The position numbers and the translations under genes are program-made. The notes beneath the pieces are model-generated. The model saw only the letters and a list, made by a program, of their open reading frames with translations, ran no database searches and was not told where the DNA came from. DNA of 64,000 nt, from NCBI GenBank assembly GCA_035689115.1, contig DASSMA010000010.1, positions 1 through 64,000 on the forward strand. Reading direction: 5' to 3'. The stretch's first letter is position 1; each line of letters opens with the position of its first letter. Of this stretch, positions 15,596 through 24,900 are shown piece after piece. The stretch comes from JAHFUS01 sp035689115 (GTDB lineage Bacteria > Actinomycetota > Acidimicrobiia > Acidimicrobiales > GCA-2861595).

Positions 15596-18018
15596 TACGC
15601 CACCTTCTCGAGCTTGGCGCCGGCGCCGAAGCCACTGGCGGTGAAGAAGCCGGCGAAGGCGGCCCGCAGTCCGTTCTTGCGCGCCACCGCCGTGCGGAGG
15701 AACTCCTCGGCCACCTCGGCGTCGGAGACGCTGGCGGTGCCCAGTCGCTTGGCCGCCGCCTTGCGCATGGGCGCCACCCAGTGGACCCCGTGGGCGACGC
15801 CCTCGGTGGCCACGGAGGCCAGCAGCGCCCGATAGGCGGCGTCAGGCAGCGCCTCGAACGCCTTGATGGTGGGAAGGGCGGCCTCCGGGCGGACGGCCAC
15901 CCCCTTGGCCAGCCCACCGGCCTTGGCCGCCGCGTAGGCCTGGTGGAACGCCGGCACCGAGCCGAACGAGTCGTTGGGGTGGTAGTCGGCGGCCAGCCGG
16001 TCCCGACCGAAGAACTTGAACGCCTGGCCCTGGTCGACCGGGCACAGGCCCCCCGACGGGGTGCGGATGACGTTGGCCGGGTTGCCATCGTGGTCCCCCA
16101 CCGCCCAGGCGGCCACGTGGTAGCGAACCAGGTTGTCCACGTCGGTCTGCGACCAGCCCTTGGGATCGGCGCTCAGCGAGGTGGCGCCGTGCACCAGGGG
16201 TTGCACGGAGCCGACCTTGCCGGCGATCGAGCGGGCGTAGACGGGCACCGACGGCACGCCCACCCGGGCGAAGATGGCCGACGCCTGGGCCTCGGCGTGG
16301 GCTCGGGCCCCGCCGGCGGTCTTGTCCGGCTTGAACATCCAGGTGCTCCCGTCGGGAGCGGCATGCAGGCTCTTGGCATGGGCGCCCCCGAGGTGGGCGG
16401 CCTGGGCCGGGCCGAAGGCCCAGGTCGCCACGGTCTCGGCCGGCGGGCGAGCGGGGAGATCGGCGGCCAGGGCCTGGTGCGCCTTGAGGGCCTCCACGAT
16501 CTGGAGATGCTTGGCCGCGAACGACCTCGCCGAAGGGGGCCCCGACGAGACCGGCGCAGCCGGCGGTGCCGGGCCCGCCGCCACCGGTACCACCGGCTTG
16601 GGGGCCACCACCTTGGCCGGGCCGGCCGGCTTGGCCGCCTTGGCGGCCACCGCCGCGGCGATCGCCGACTTGTCGAGGGTGGGGTCCCAGCTGGCGGCGA
16701 TGTAGTTCTGGATCTGGGCCCGGGAGGCGCCCGCCGCCGGCATGCCGAGCGAGGTGGCCACGGCCCGCAGATCGGCCAGCTTCTGGCCCTTGGCCCAGGT
16801 GCGGAACGTCGACGTCAGCTCGCTCTGCCCGGGGGCCCAGCTGTATCCGGTCAGCGCTGAGAACTCGACGGAGCCAGCCGCGTTGGTGCTCCACGACATG
16901 ACCTTGGCCCGCTGGTCGAAGTAGTTCCCGGCCGCCGTGGCGAAGGCGACGGCGCCGTCCTTGCCCAGCTGCGAGTCGAGCCCGGCCAGCTCCAGGCCAC
17001 CGGCAACGGGAAGGGCGCCGTAGGCGGCGTAGGCGCCCTTGGCCTCAACGAAGGCGGCCAGCTCGCCCGCCCGGGCCGCGGCCACCTCGCCGAGGGCGGC
17101 GCGCTCGGTCGCCGCCGTCGAGGACCGCAGCAGCGCCAGCTGCTCGGTGCGGTTGAGGTTCTTGGCCTCGGCCTCGCTGAGGATGCCCTCGGCATGGGCG
17201 GCGGCCACGACCTGGTCGACCGCCCACTGCTGGCGGTAACCGGTGGCGCCGGCCAGGCTCTTGTCGACCAGGGCCTTGACCGACGCCTTCGCCGCGTCGA
17301 GGTCGCTGCCCAGCTCGGCGCACTGGGCGGTGGCCAGGTGGTTCTCGGCGGCCAGCAGTGCGCCGAGGCCGCCGTCGTTCGGGTTGTCGAGGGCGGGGTT
17401 GGTGGCCTGGAGGATGTTGAAGTCGGCCAGCGCCTGGTGCAGTGCGGTCGAGGCGGTGACGATGTCGGCCGGCGTGGCCACCCAGCCGCCGCCACTCGGC
17501 GGCGCGCCGGCGCCGGCCGCCGCCTCCGCGGCCTGGACGTCGGCGAGGGTGACGCCGGCGATGGTGGCGCCGTCGGCCAGGGCGGCGAAGCGCTCGGAGG
17601 CCTTGGCCTGGATGGCCAGCTTGGACGGCGACGTCGGGGGATAGGCGGGATCGAGCCAGTGGGCCAGGGGGTGCGGCCCGCCGCCGGCGGCGTTCAGCCC
17701 GACCAGCGTCGGGTGCTCGAAACCCTCGGCCAGCGCCAGTCCGGCCAGCTGGTCAGCGTCGAGGCCGCCCAGGAACTGGCCCGAGGCGGCCTTGAGGGCG
17801 GCCTGGTCGGCCTCGTCGCCGGCGATCCCGGCCGCCGCCTTGAGGGCGGCCAGCTTGTCGGCCGGGGTGGCGTCTGGGTCCTCCAGCGGCCCGAGGGCGT
17901 CGAGCATGGCGGTGGAGGGCCCGGGCACGCCGTCGTCGGTCCCGGGCGTCTCGGTGCCCACCGCCGGCGCCGGCGAGACCACGAAGCTCTCGTGGGCCTT
18001 GGTCTTGCCGCCGCCCAT
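15595..18018 (-). CDS. Large protein with kinase-fold (PI3/4-kinase/HipA-like) domain
   Basis: 807 residues beginning MGGGKTKAHESFVV, the same tag as the downstream gene. The first 500 residues are Ala-rich helical repeats. Residues about 545-720 look like a divergent kinase: STWMFKPDK (nucleotide-binding Lys), AEAQASAIFARVGVPSVPVYAR, GDHDGNPANVI (catalytic loop D-x-x-x-x-N, about 641) and PVDQGQAFKF (DxG-like metal motif, about 662). This pattern occurs in PI3/4-kinase-like and HipA-like proteins of phages and mobile elements. Substrate unknown. Its ATG directly abuts the TGA of the 108-residue gene. It may modify protein or nucleotide targets together with the ART-like protein. Confidence 0.68.
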   Translation of the reverse strand: MGGGKTKAHESFVVSPAPAVGTETPGTDDGVPGPSTAMLDALGPLEDPDATPADKLAALKAAAGIAGDEADQAALKAASGQFLGGLDADQLAGLALAEGFEHPTLVGLNAAGGGPHPLAHWLDPAYPPTSPSKLAIQAKASERFAALADGATIAGVTLADVQAAEAAAGAGAPPSGGGWVATPADIVTASTALHQALADFNILQATNPALDNPNDGGLGALLAAENHLATAQCAELGSDLDAAKASVKALVDKSLAGATGYRQQWAVDQVVAAAHAEGILSEAEAKNLNRTEQLALLRSSTAATERAALGEVAAARAGELAAFVEAKGAYAAYGALPVAGGLELAGLDSQLGKDGAVAFATAAGNYFDQRAKVMSWSTNAAGSVEFSALTGYSWAPGQSELTSTFRTWAKGQKLADLRAVATSLGMPAAGASRAQIQNYIAASWDPTLDKSAIAAAVAAKAAKPAGPAKVVAPKPVVPVAAGPAPPAAPVSSGPPSARSFAAKHLQIVEALKAHQALAADLPARPPAETVATWAFGPAQAAHLGGAHAKSLHAAPDGSTWMFKPDKTAGGARAHAEAQASAIFARVGVPSVPVYARSIAGKVGSVQPLVHGATSLSADPKGWSQTDVDNLVRYHVAAWAVGDHDGNPANVIRTPSGGLCPVDQGQAFKFFGRDRLAADYHPNDSFGSVPAFHQAYAAAKAGGLAKGVAVRPEAALPTIKAFEALPDAAYRALLASVATEGVAHGVHWVAPMRKAAAKRLGTASVSDAEVAEEFLRTAVARKNGLRAAFAGFFTASGFGAGAKLEKVA

Positions 18019-18345
18019 TCAGCGCACCCGGCGTTCGAGGAGGACGAGCTCGTCGAAGGCGAGCTCGACGTCGCCACGCAGGTCCGCGGTGCCGGGGGCC
18101 TCGAGCTCGACGAGGGCCCAGCTGACGCCGTCGGCGAGCTCGGCCCACTCCTCCACTGCGGAGGCCAGCGGCGCGGTGATGGCGGCCACCCGGGCTCGCC
18201 ACTGCTCGGCGGCCGGGGCGTAGGACAGCCAGGAGAGGTGGTGCTGGCCGCCCTCGACGCCGAGCACCCCGGCCAGTGAGCTGGCCCAGCCCGTCGCCGG
18301 TTCCCGGGCCAGCAGCGCCCAGATGCGGCGGTGCGGCGTGGTCAC
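18019..18345 (-). CDS. 108-residue protein, unknown function
   Basis: Starts MTTPHRRIWALLAREPATGW and ends in a helix with DELVLLERRVR; contains HHLSWLSYAPAAEQWRARV. No known motif. GTG 18345 overlaps the DUF4417-like stop by four bases, and its own stop abuts the kinase-fold gene. It is probably an accessory subunit of the same operon. Confidence 0.68.
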   Translation of the reverse strand: MTTPHRRIWALLAREPATGWASSLAGVLGVEGGQHHLSWLSYAPAAEQWRARVAAITAPLASAVEEWAELADGVSWALVELEAPGTADLRGDVELAFDELVLLERRVR

Positions 18346-19421
18346 TGCTGGCCGGCGCCGGCGGCCAGGAGGCCGGCGTAGTGGCGGACGTTGGCGGCGA
18401 AGAGGTCCTCGACCCGGGCATGGCGATCGACCCGGCCCGCCTCGGTCATCGCCGCCCCGTGGCGGGCGTAGGCCTGGGCGTTCTGGGAGACCAGGTGCAG
18501 GCGCTCGCCGAACAGCTCAAGGAGGGTGGCGATGCGGTCGGCCCGGGACGACCCGGCCACCACCACGGCCAGCTCGACCGGGATGCCCAGGGCCAGGTAG
18601 GTGAGCCCGGGCAGGGCCATGGTCTGCCAGTCCTCCTCGGTGCGGAAGGTCTGGAGGTTGACGGCCACCGCCGCGGGGCCGGTGTCGTCGATCCACGACA
18701 GGTAGCGGTCCAGGTCCTCCTTGCGGAACCAGTACAGGTTGGGCACGGCCGGGACCCCGGCCGCCGCCAGCTCGGCGGCGACGAGGAGGTTGCGACGGAA
18801 GTTGATGAGGTGCTCGGTGCGGGGCTGGTTGCCGTACATCGAGTAGTTGGGGGCCAGCACCAGGTCCCATCCCTGGGCAGCCACGGCGGCGGCGACCCGG
18901 CGTCGATCGGACCACACCGCCTCCACCAGCGGGTCCTCGCCGTAGCCGACGAGCACGGCCAGCTGATCGGCCGCCAGCCCCAGGGCGTCGTGTGCCGCCA
19001 CGCCGTCGAAGCGGGGGTAGATGCGATGGGTGGCGGGGCTGAACACCCGCCGGAGGCCCACGGCGTAGGCGGGCCAGTGCAGCTGGCGGTCGAAGCCGGC
19101 CACGTCGTGGCCGTCGACCTGGGGGACGAAGCGCGGCAAGCCCGGCGGGAGGGTGGTGCCCACCACGATGTCGTCGAAGGCCAAGGTACCGCCGACGTCG
19201 GCCATCCACGCCGCGATGTCGACCCGGCTCCCGCAGCGGATGGAGCACGCCCCGCACGGCGCCGGGCCGGGCGCCTCCGAGCGGGCGCAGCCGCAGTAGG
19301 AGCACGAGCTGTTGGAGCCCGAGCAAATGGGCTCCACCGCGGCCGGGTTCGCCACGAAGAACGGGCACACCGAGCAGCCGCAGCCCCGGGCCGGGGCGAT
19401 GGTGGCCACCGGCACCCTCAC
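18342..19421 (-). CDS. Cys-rich DUF4417-like protein, possible iron-sulfur protein
   Basis: 359 residues. The first 65 residues hold about ten cysteines (CGCSVCPFF, CSGSNSSCSYCGC, CGACSIRCGSR), which suggests one or two Fe-S clusters or zinc sites. The remainder resembles the DUF4417 family of phage and plasmid proteins: PNYSMYGNQPRTEHLINFRRN, AVPNLYWFRKEDLDRYLSWI, AVNLQTFR and GSSRADRIATLLELFG. Such genes often neighbour ParB-like nucleases. GTG 19421 overlaps the ParB stop (GTGA). Biochemical role unknown; a DNA-related role is inferred from context. Confidence 0.7.
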   Translation of the reverse strand: MRVPVATIAPARGCGCSVCPFFVANPAAVEPICSGSNSSCSYCGCARSEAPGPAPCGACSIRCGSRVDIAAWMADVGGTLAFDDIVVGTTLPPGLPRFVPQVDGHDVAGFDRQLHWPAYAVGLRRVFSPATHRIYPRFDGVAAHDALGLAADQLAVLVGYGEDPLVEAVWSDRRRVAAAVAAQGWDLVLAPNYSMYGNQPRTEHLINFRRNLLVAAELAAAGVPAVPNLYWFRKEDLDRYLSWIDDTGPAAVAVNLQTFRTEEDWQTMALPGLTYLALGIPVELAVVVAGSSRADRIATLLELFGERLHLVSQNAQAYARHGAAMTEAGRVDRHARVEDLFAANVRHYAGLLAAGAGQQ

Positions 19422-20521
19422 GCGGCCACCTCCCCGGGCTCGAGCAGCTCGATCAGCTCGCCAGCGAACAGGCGCAGCGAGCCGGCGTCGAAGCGCCCCA
19501 CGCTCGCTCCCCCGCGCATCTGGCCGAGGAGGCGCCGCAGCCCCTCGAGCACCTCCTCCACGACCTGCGGGTCGATCTCCCCGGGCTCCGCCGAGATCCC
19601 CGGGCGCTGGGCCCGGGCCCGGGCCTGGTCGGCGAGCTCGCGCCGTTCCTCGGCCCGATCGACGGACTCGCGGGCGTCGAGGTCGGGATGGGCCAGGCGC
19701 TCGTGCACGGCGGCCGACAGCAACTCGGGGCGCTGGCGGTCCCGCACCGCCGCCCACAGCTCGGCGGCCGCCTCGGCACACCCTCGCTCCAGACGCAGAT
19801 AGTCCAGGCGGGTGGCCAGGGCCACCTTGGCCGCGTCCATCTGGCTGGAGACCTCCGCCGGCAAGGCGGCGAAGGCCCGCACCAGCTGGCGGGCCTTGTC
19901 CTGGCGCATCTGGATCCCCAGGCGCCGCAGCACCTCGTCCCACGGCGCGCCCACGTGGTGGCGCCCGGCAGCCACCCGGAGGCGGTCCAGGGCCCGGAAG
20001 CGGGCCACCGGGTCCTCGAGAGCGGCCAGCTCGGCGGGGATGGGTACGCCGTCGGCCAGGAGCTTGGAGGTGAGCACGGCCGAGCGCTCGTACAGCAGGG
20101 CGGCGGCAAGCTCGCCGGGCTGGAGGTCCTCGCGGGCCAGGTTCTCGACGAGCTGCCAGACCCGGCGCTCCTCCTCGCTGAGCGGCCCCGGACAGATCAC
20201 GGCCGGCACTGTGGCGAAGTGCGGGTTGTCGGGGTGGTGGGCTGCGCCCCAGCGGGCGGCCCGCACCCGGCGTTCGCCCGCCACCAGCCGCATCCGGCCG
20301 CCGTCGAGCTCCTCGACCAGGACCGGTTGCAGCACCCCGACGGTGGCGATCGAGCTGATGAGCTCGACCAGGTTGGCCGGTGCCGTCGACGGGCCCGGCC
20401 CCCGGCCCTGGACCTCGGTGAAGGCGCAGCCCGGGCCGGAGAGCGGCAGCAGCTCGAAGCGCCGCCGGCGCAGCCGCTCGGAGAGGGTGAGGCGACGGGC
20501 GATGTCGAGCGCCTCGCTCAT
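19418..20521 (-). CDS. ParB/Srx-nuclease-fold protein
   Basis: 367 residues. It has a ParB N-terminal domain: NLVELISSIATVGVLQPVLVEE, then the GERRVRAARWG box (ParB box II) and QLVENLAREDLQPGELA (box III). An HTH-like middle region (EVLRRLGIQMRQDKARQLVRAF) and a helical, charged C-terminus follow. ATG 20521 is chosen as the start before the MSEALDIARRLTLSERL helix; an upstream in-frame start at 20551 would add ten residues. It is divergent from the plus-strand gene at 20587. Because parA lies 17 kb away with its own partner, this protein may be a regulator or nuclease rather than the partition ParB. Confidence 0.82.
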   Translation of the reverse strand: MSEALDIARRLTLSERLRRRRFELLPLSGPGCAFTEVQGRGPGPSTAPANLVELISSIATVGVLQPVLVEELDGGRMRLVAGERRVRAARWGAAHHPDNPHFATVPAVICPGPLSEEERRVWQLVENLAREDLQPGELAAALLYERSAVLTSKLLADGVPIPAELAALEDPVARFRALDRLRVAAGRHHVGAPWDEVLRRLGIQMRQDKARQLVRAFAALPAEVSSQMDAAKVALATRLDYLRLERGCAEAAAELWAAVRDRQRPELLSAAVHERLAHPDLDARESVDRAEERRELADQARARAQRPGISAEPGEIDPQVVEEVLEGLRRLLGQMRGGASVGRFDAGSLRLFAGELIELLEPGEVAA

Positions 20522-20586
20522 GGCCGACGCCGGCCCCAATGACCACGACAATGGCGCCCCATGGCCGACCAGGGCGCAGCGAGGAG

Positions 20587-21066
20587 ATGAGCGAGCTCGT
20601 CACCGGGATCCTGGCAGCCGGCGCCGCCCTGGCCGGCGCCTGGATCGTCGGGCGCCAGGCCGCCGCCCAGAACCGGGACCGTCTGGCCCACGAGCGGGCC
20701 ATGGCCGGCGAGGCGCGCCGCCAGGAGCGCATCACGGGCGCCTACCTGGCGTTGCTCGATGCCGTCAACGACGCCGACCGCCTCGTGGAGACCGACGCCG
20801 TCGACCGGGAGCGCCCCGACTACGAGTCGTGCGACGCCCGCCTGGCCGGCGTGTGGACCGCGCTGGACGCCTTCGGCTCCGACATGGTGCGAGAGCGGTT
20901 CAACGCCTGGCGGGCAGCGTGGATGCTCTTCAAGGTCGACATCCACAACTCCCGCGTCGTCGGCGACCGCCGGGACCGGGCGCTGGAGCAGACCAGGCGC
21001 GACGCCCTCGAGGCAGCCCGGGCCCTGCGAGCTCAGGTCCGGACCGAGCTCGGCACGATCGAATAG
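20587..21066 (+). CDS. Membrane-anchored coiled-coil protein, unknown function
   Basis: A 159-residue protein. An N-terminal transmembrane helix (VTGILAAGAALAGAWIVG) is followed by a charged helical domain (RDRLAHERAMAGEARRQERI...), typical of small anchored proteins of unknown role. GAGGAG abuts the ATG at 20587, so spacing is poor; an in-frame ATG at 20539 is an alternative start. It stands alone, divergent from parB and convergent with the conjugation genes. Confidence 0.65.
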   Translation: MSELVTGILAAGAALAGAWIVGRQAAAQNRDRLAHERAMAGEARRQERITGAYLALLDAVNDADRLVETDAVDRERPDYESCDARLAGVWTALDAFGSDMVRERFNAWRAAWMLFKVDIHNSRVVGDRRDRALEQTRRDALEAARALRAQVRTELGTIE

Positions 21067-21080
21067 CTCCGGCGCCGGCT

Positions 21081-21989
21081 TCACCCCGCCGCCCTCTCCA
21101 CGTGGCCGGGCGCCGGGCGGCCGAGCACGTCGACGGGCGTGGCCGGATCGCCGAGCCGGCGGAACACGCCGGCGAACGGGCCGTCGCGGCGGAGGTCATC
21201 GAGGGTGGCGACCGAGATCCCGAGCTCATCGCGCAGGGCCATGACGCGGGCGTCGCGGCGGACGAGCTCGAGGAGGCTGTCGCGGCGGCGAGCCAGGGTG
21301 GGCGCCGGGCGGCCGGACATGACGACCATGACCTTCGGGAAGCGGCGGTGGTAGTGCTGGCGCCAGCCCCGGGGCGCCTCGGAGCCGGGGCGGGCCGCCG
21401 GCTGGTAGGCGTGGAGTCGGGCGTAGTTGGCCAACTTGGTGGCCACCTCCCGCACCGACATGGTGGCCCGGTCCAGCTCCACGAAGCGGCAGACCAGGAC
21501 CTCGCCGTCGGGGTCGTGGACGACGTAGTCGAGCACGGCGTCGGCGATCACCAGCTCGGGCTTGCGGCCCTCGCCGAGGGGGTGGGCCGCCTCGTGGCGC
21601 CAACTGGCGACGTCGAAGTCCTCACCCCGGCGGCGGGCCGCCTCCAAGAAGGCGATGCCGACGTCGTTGACCGCCATGGTGTGGGCTTGCAGCGGGCCGC
21701 CGGCCCGGGAGGCGTTGAGCCGGTAGGACCGGACGTCGACGCCGGCGCCCTCCACCGCCTCGGCGCCGGCGCCGGCGACGTACCAGGCGGTCTCCATCGA
21801 CCCGGCGATCCCGACCCGACAGACGTAGCCGGTCCGCTCCAGATCGCACAGCACCATCCGGATGCGCCGGCGGGTCAGCTCGGGGGCGTGGATGACGTGG
21901 ACCTGGCTGGTCGACACCAGCCGGTGGCGGTACAGGCCGGTGAGGATCTCGGCGCCGAGGCCGGACACCCGGGGCAGCGGCCGCCTCAA
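21081..21989 (-). CDS. Replication-relaxation family protein
   Basis: 302 residues resembling the Replic_Relax family found beside conjugation ATPases on actinobacterial and firmicute elements. A winged-helix N-terminus (EILTGLYRHRLVSTSQVHVIH, LTRRRIRMVLCDLERTGYVCRV) is followed by HTMAVNDVGIAFLEAAR and a C-terminal alpha/beta core (KPELVIADAVLDYV, FVELDRATMSVREVATKLANYARL, VMVVMSGR). The D...ExD pattern hints at a nuclease-like fold. The start may be TTG 21989, which overlaps the ATPase stop (TTGA), or GTG 21968. It probably processes or loads DNA at the transfer or replication origin. Confidence 0.78.
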   Translation of the reverse strand: MRRPLPRVSGLGAEILTGLYRHRLVSTSQVHVIHAPELTRRRIRMVLCDLERTGYVCRVGIAGSMETAWYVAGAGAEAVEGAGVDVRSYRLNASRAGGPLQAHTMAVNDVGIAFLEAARRRGEDFDVASWRHEAAHPLGEGRKPELVIADAVLDYVVHDPDGEVLVCRFVELDRATMSVREVATKLANYARLHAYQPAARPGSEAPRGWRQHYHRRFPKVMVVMSGRPAPTLARRRDSLLELVRRDARVMALRDELGISVATLDDLRRDGPFAGVFRRLGDPATPVDVLGRPAPGHVERAAG

Positions 21990-24900
21990 TCGGCCCTCCA
22001 GCGCACCCGGTCCGGGCGCGGCCGCGGCCCGATCGGCACCACCGGCGCCTCGGCGGACGCAGGTGCGGCGCCCTGGAGATGGCCCAGGATCCGGTCGTCG
22101 AGGGTGTCGAGGTCGGCGAGGATGTCGCCCACCGGCCGGCGCCCCATGGTGGCGTCGATCACCTCGTTCATGGCCGGGACGTCCTCGGGGCGGTGCACCT
22201 CGCCCCACAGGTCCTCCACTCGCAGCCCCCGCACCAGGAAGGGAGGGGTGACCTCCCCCCCCAGAGTGGCCGACACCAGGAAGTGGTACCGGGGCAGTCG
22301 GGTGATGGTGCGGGGGTCGACCAGGCCGGCCCACTCCTTGGACAGCACGGCGGCCGACTCGGCCCCCACCACCGTGGAGAACAGGTGCGAGCGGTTGGTG
22401 AGCATGGCGTTGAGCGTGACCTTGGACAGGGCGGTGGGCTGCTGGGTCATGGCGTGCACCCGCAGCCCGAACTTGCGCCCCTCCCGCAGCATGCGGGCCA
22501 CCGTCTCGCTCGACTGGCCCGAGTCGGCCAGCTGGCACTCGTCGAGGAAGGCGTGGAACGGCCGGCGCTGCGCCGGCGGGATGTCCCGGCGCGACAGCGT
22601 GGCCCGGAACAGATCGAACAGGAACAGGCTGAACACGAGCTTGTCCTTGTCGCCGATGCCGGCCGGGCAGGCCAGCACGGCGGCGCCGGCGTCCATGGCG
22701 GCCCGCACGTCGTAGGTGGAGCGCGACGAGCCGAACAGGGCGGCGACGCCCGAGCTGGCCCGCAGCCGGTCCAACAGGTTCGTCACTGGCGTGATGGCCT
22801 CGGCGGCCAACTTGGTGAACCGGGTGGCCCAGAAGTCCCGGCTGGTGCGTGACAGGTAGGGAAGCACCTCGCCCCGCCAGTCGTCGTTGGACAACAGCGT
22901 CGTGATCTGGAAGATGGTCGGGGCCAGCTCGGGAGGCAGGCGCAGCGCCAGCTCGCACAGGCTCTGGGCCGCCATCGTCACCAGGTTGAGCGCCCGGGTA
23001 TTTCGGTCGTCCCAGCTCAAGGCGGCGGCGAACGAGCTGGCCAGCGCCGAGACCCGGGCCTCGACGTCGACCGCGCCGAGGCCCTCCATCGACAGCACGT
23101 TCCACCCCGCCTGCACCTGGTCCCGTCCCCTGGCCAGGTTGATCTCCAGCACCCGGTCGGCCATGTCGGTCAGGCATGGGCTGATGCGCTCCAGTGCGTC
23201 GCCGTGGGGGTCGAGGAACATCCCGCCCCGGCCGGCCCGCACCAGCGCCACGAACTGCATCACCGCCGTCTCGGTGTTGTGGGTCGGGATGCACGACGCC
23301 CCCGCCAGGAACAGACGCGAGTGCGAGTCCACCGCGATGCAGCGCACCGGGGCCGACGGCACGGGGCGCACGTCGACGATGTAGCGCCGCGACAACACCG
23401 CCGTCCGCCGGCGGGCGACGCGCTGGCGCTCCCGTTTGCGGGCCAAGCGGAACACCACTTGGCGCGGGGTGAAGGCGATCCGGTAGCGGGGTCCACACAC
23501 GCGGCCGGCGAGCTGGGCACGCCCAACGGCCATGGTGGCCTTCATCCCAAGCCCCACGATGAGCTCCAAGGCGTCGTGGGCGAGGCGGCGGTTGGTCAGG
23601 GAGAGTTCGCAGCTGCCACCGGTGCCGATGGTGCCGTCGGTGTCCATCAGACCCTGGAGCAGGGCGCTGCGCTGCTCTATGTCGGCTTCGAGGTACAGCC
23701 GTGGAACGTGCTTCGACCCCAGCACCCCGAGGGCGCGGAGGAGGCCGAAGACTCCGACGATGCCCCACGAGTACGGTCGCGTCGTGCTCGTTGGGCACCA
23801 ACGACGCACCTCGTAGCCCGCCGCCCGTATCTCCTCGAGGATCTGGGGGTCCGCACAGGTGATGCCGCCATTGGCGCTCGTGCCGTCGCCGAGCCATGCG
23901 CCGAGAACGTAGGGATCGACCGGGAGGGCCCGGTGCGGGTACCGGAGAGGACCAGCGAGGTCGACAGAGTGATTCGCCCGCCCTCGACTGGTGAGGGTGG
24001 CCCGGATCTCCTCGGTGGTCCTGAGCCCCCGAGCAGGCAGGCGCTTGTGCCGTTGGTCGTTCCGAGGCGTGCTCAGCTGCTCGATCAGCCGCTCCAGCAG
24101 ATCCCGCATGGGGTAGGCGCCGGGGTTGTTGCCCCGTCCCGGCCGCGCCAGCACCGTGGCTGGCGCCACGCCGGTGGTCAGACCGTCTATCGCCCGGGCC
24201 CGCCCCACGAGCGAGGCCAGCTCACCCCGGGTGACTAGCGCTCCGGCGGGTGCGGCCGCCGCTAGGGCATGCAGTGCCGACAGCTCGTCCGGGCCAGCCC
24301 GAGGTCGGCGCGGCCTGCTGAGCTGCGCTGCCATGTACCGCCGCTCGTCGGCGGTCTGGGTCGACCACAGGTGCTCGGCGTCCGCGACGATGGTCGACCC
24401 GTCTGAGAACACGACCTCATAGCAGTCGTGGCCGTGCATGACGTCGCTTGCGCCGATGACCTTGGCCGGGTCGCCGCGCTCGTCGAAGACGGTGGCGCCG
24501 GGGGTGAGCTCACCCATGGTCGTCCAGCCGCCTGGCGTGGGGATGGGCGTGTCGACGGCCAGGGCCTTGCCGAAGCCGGCCCGGCCGAAGTGGGCGGTGA
24601 ACAGCGTCTCGGCCAGGGGCAGGCCGACCACCCGCTCCCCGTCGCTGCCCTGGACCGTCCCCAGCGGCAGGAGGTCGGGCTGGCCAGCGTAGGTCGGCAG
24701 GCCGAAGGGGGGAGGTGGGATCACGCCCCCCGAGCGCACCACCTTGGGCGCCCGGCAGTGGATGGTCGGCGGCTTGAGCAGCCCGGCGATCTCGCTGACG
24801 GTGACGAAGGACTCCCCCGCCGGGCGGAACAGTCCGCTGGCCACACGGCGATCGAAGCGACGCCGGCGCCACCACAGGTCCGAGCCCAGGTGGACCACGC

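Larger units (their letters stand above)
18342..20521 (-). other. Head of long overlapping minus-strand gene train
   Basis: From parB (20521) to the HExxH gene (6411) most junctions are four-base overlaps (ATGA or GTGA) or zero gaps. The only gaps are 12924-13022 and 7274-7386. This indicates translational coupling and one or a few shared transcripts beginning near 20.5 kb. Confidence 0.6.

Noticed and set aside
13463..15835. 790-codon plus-strand ORF
   Set aside because: Antisense shadow of the ART-like gene; low-complexity Gly/His/Val composition and no start context.
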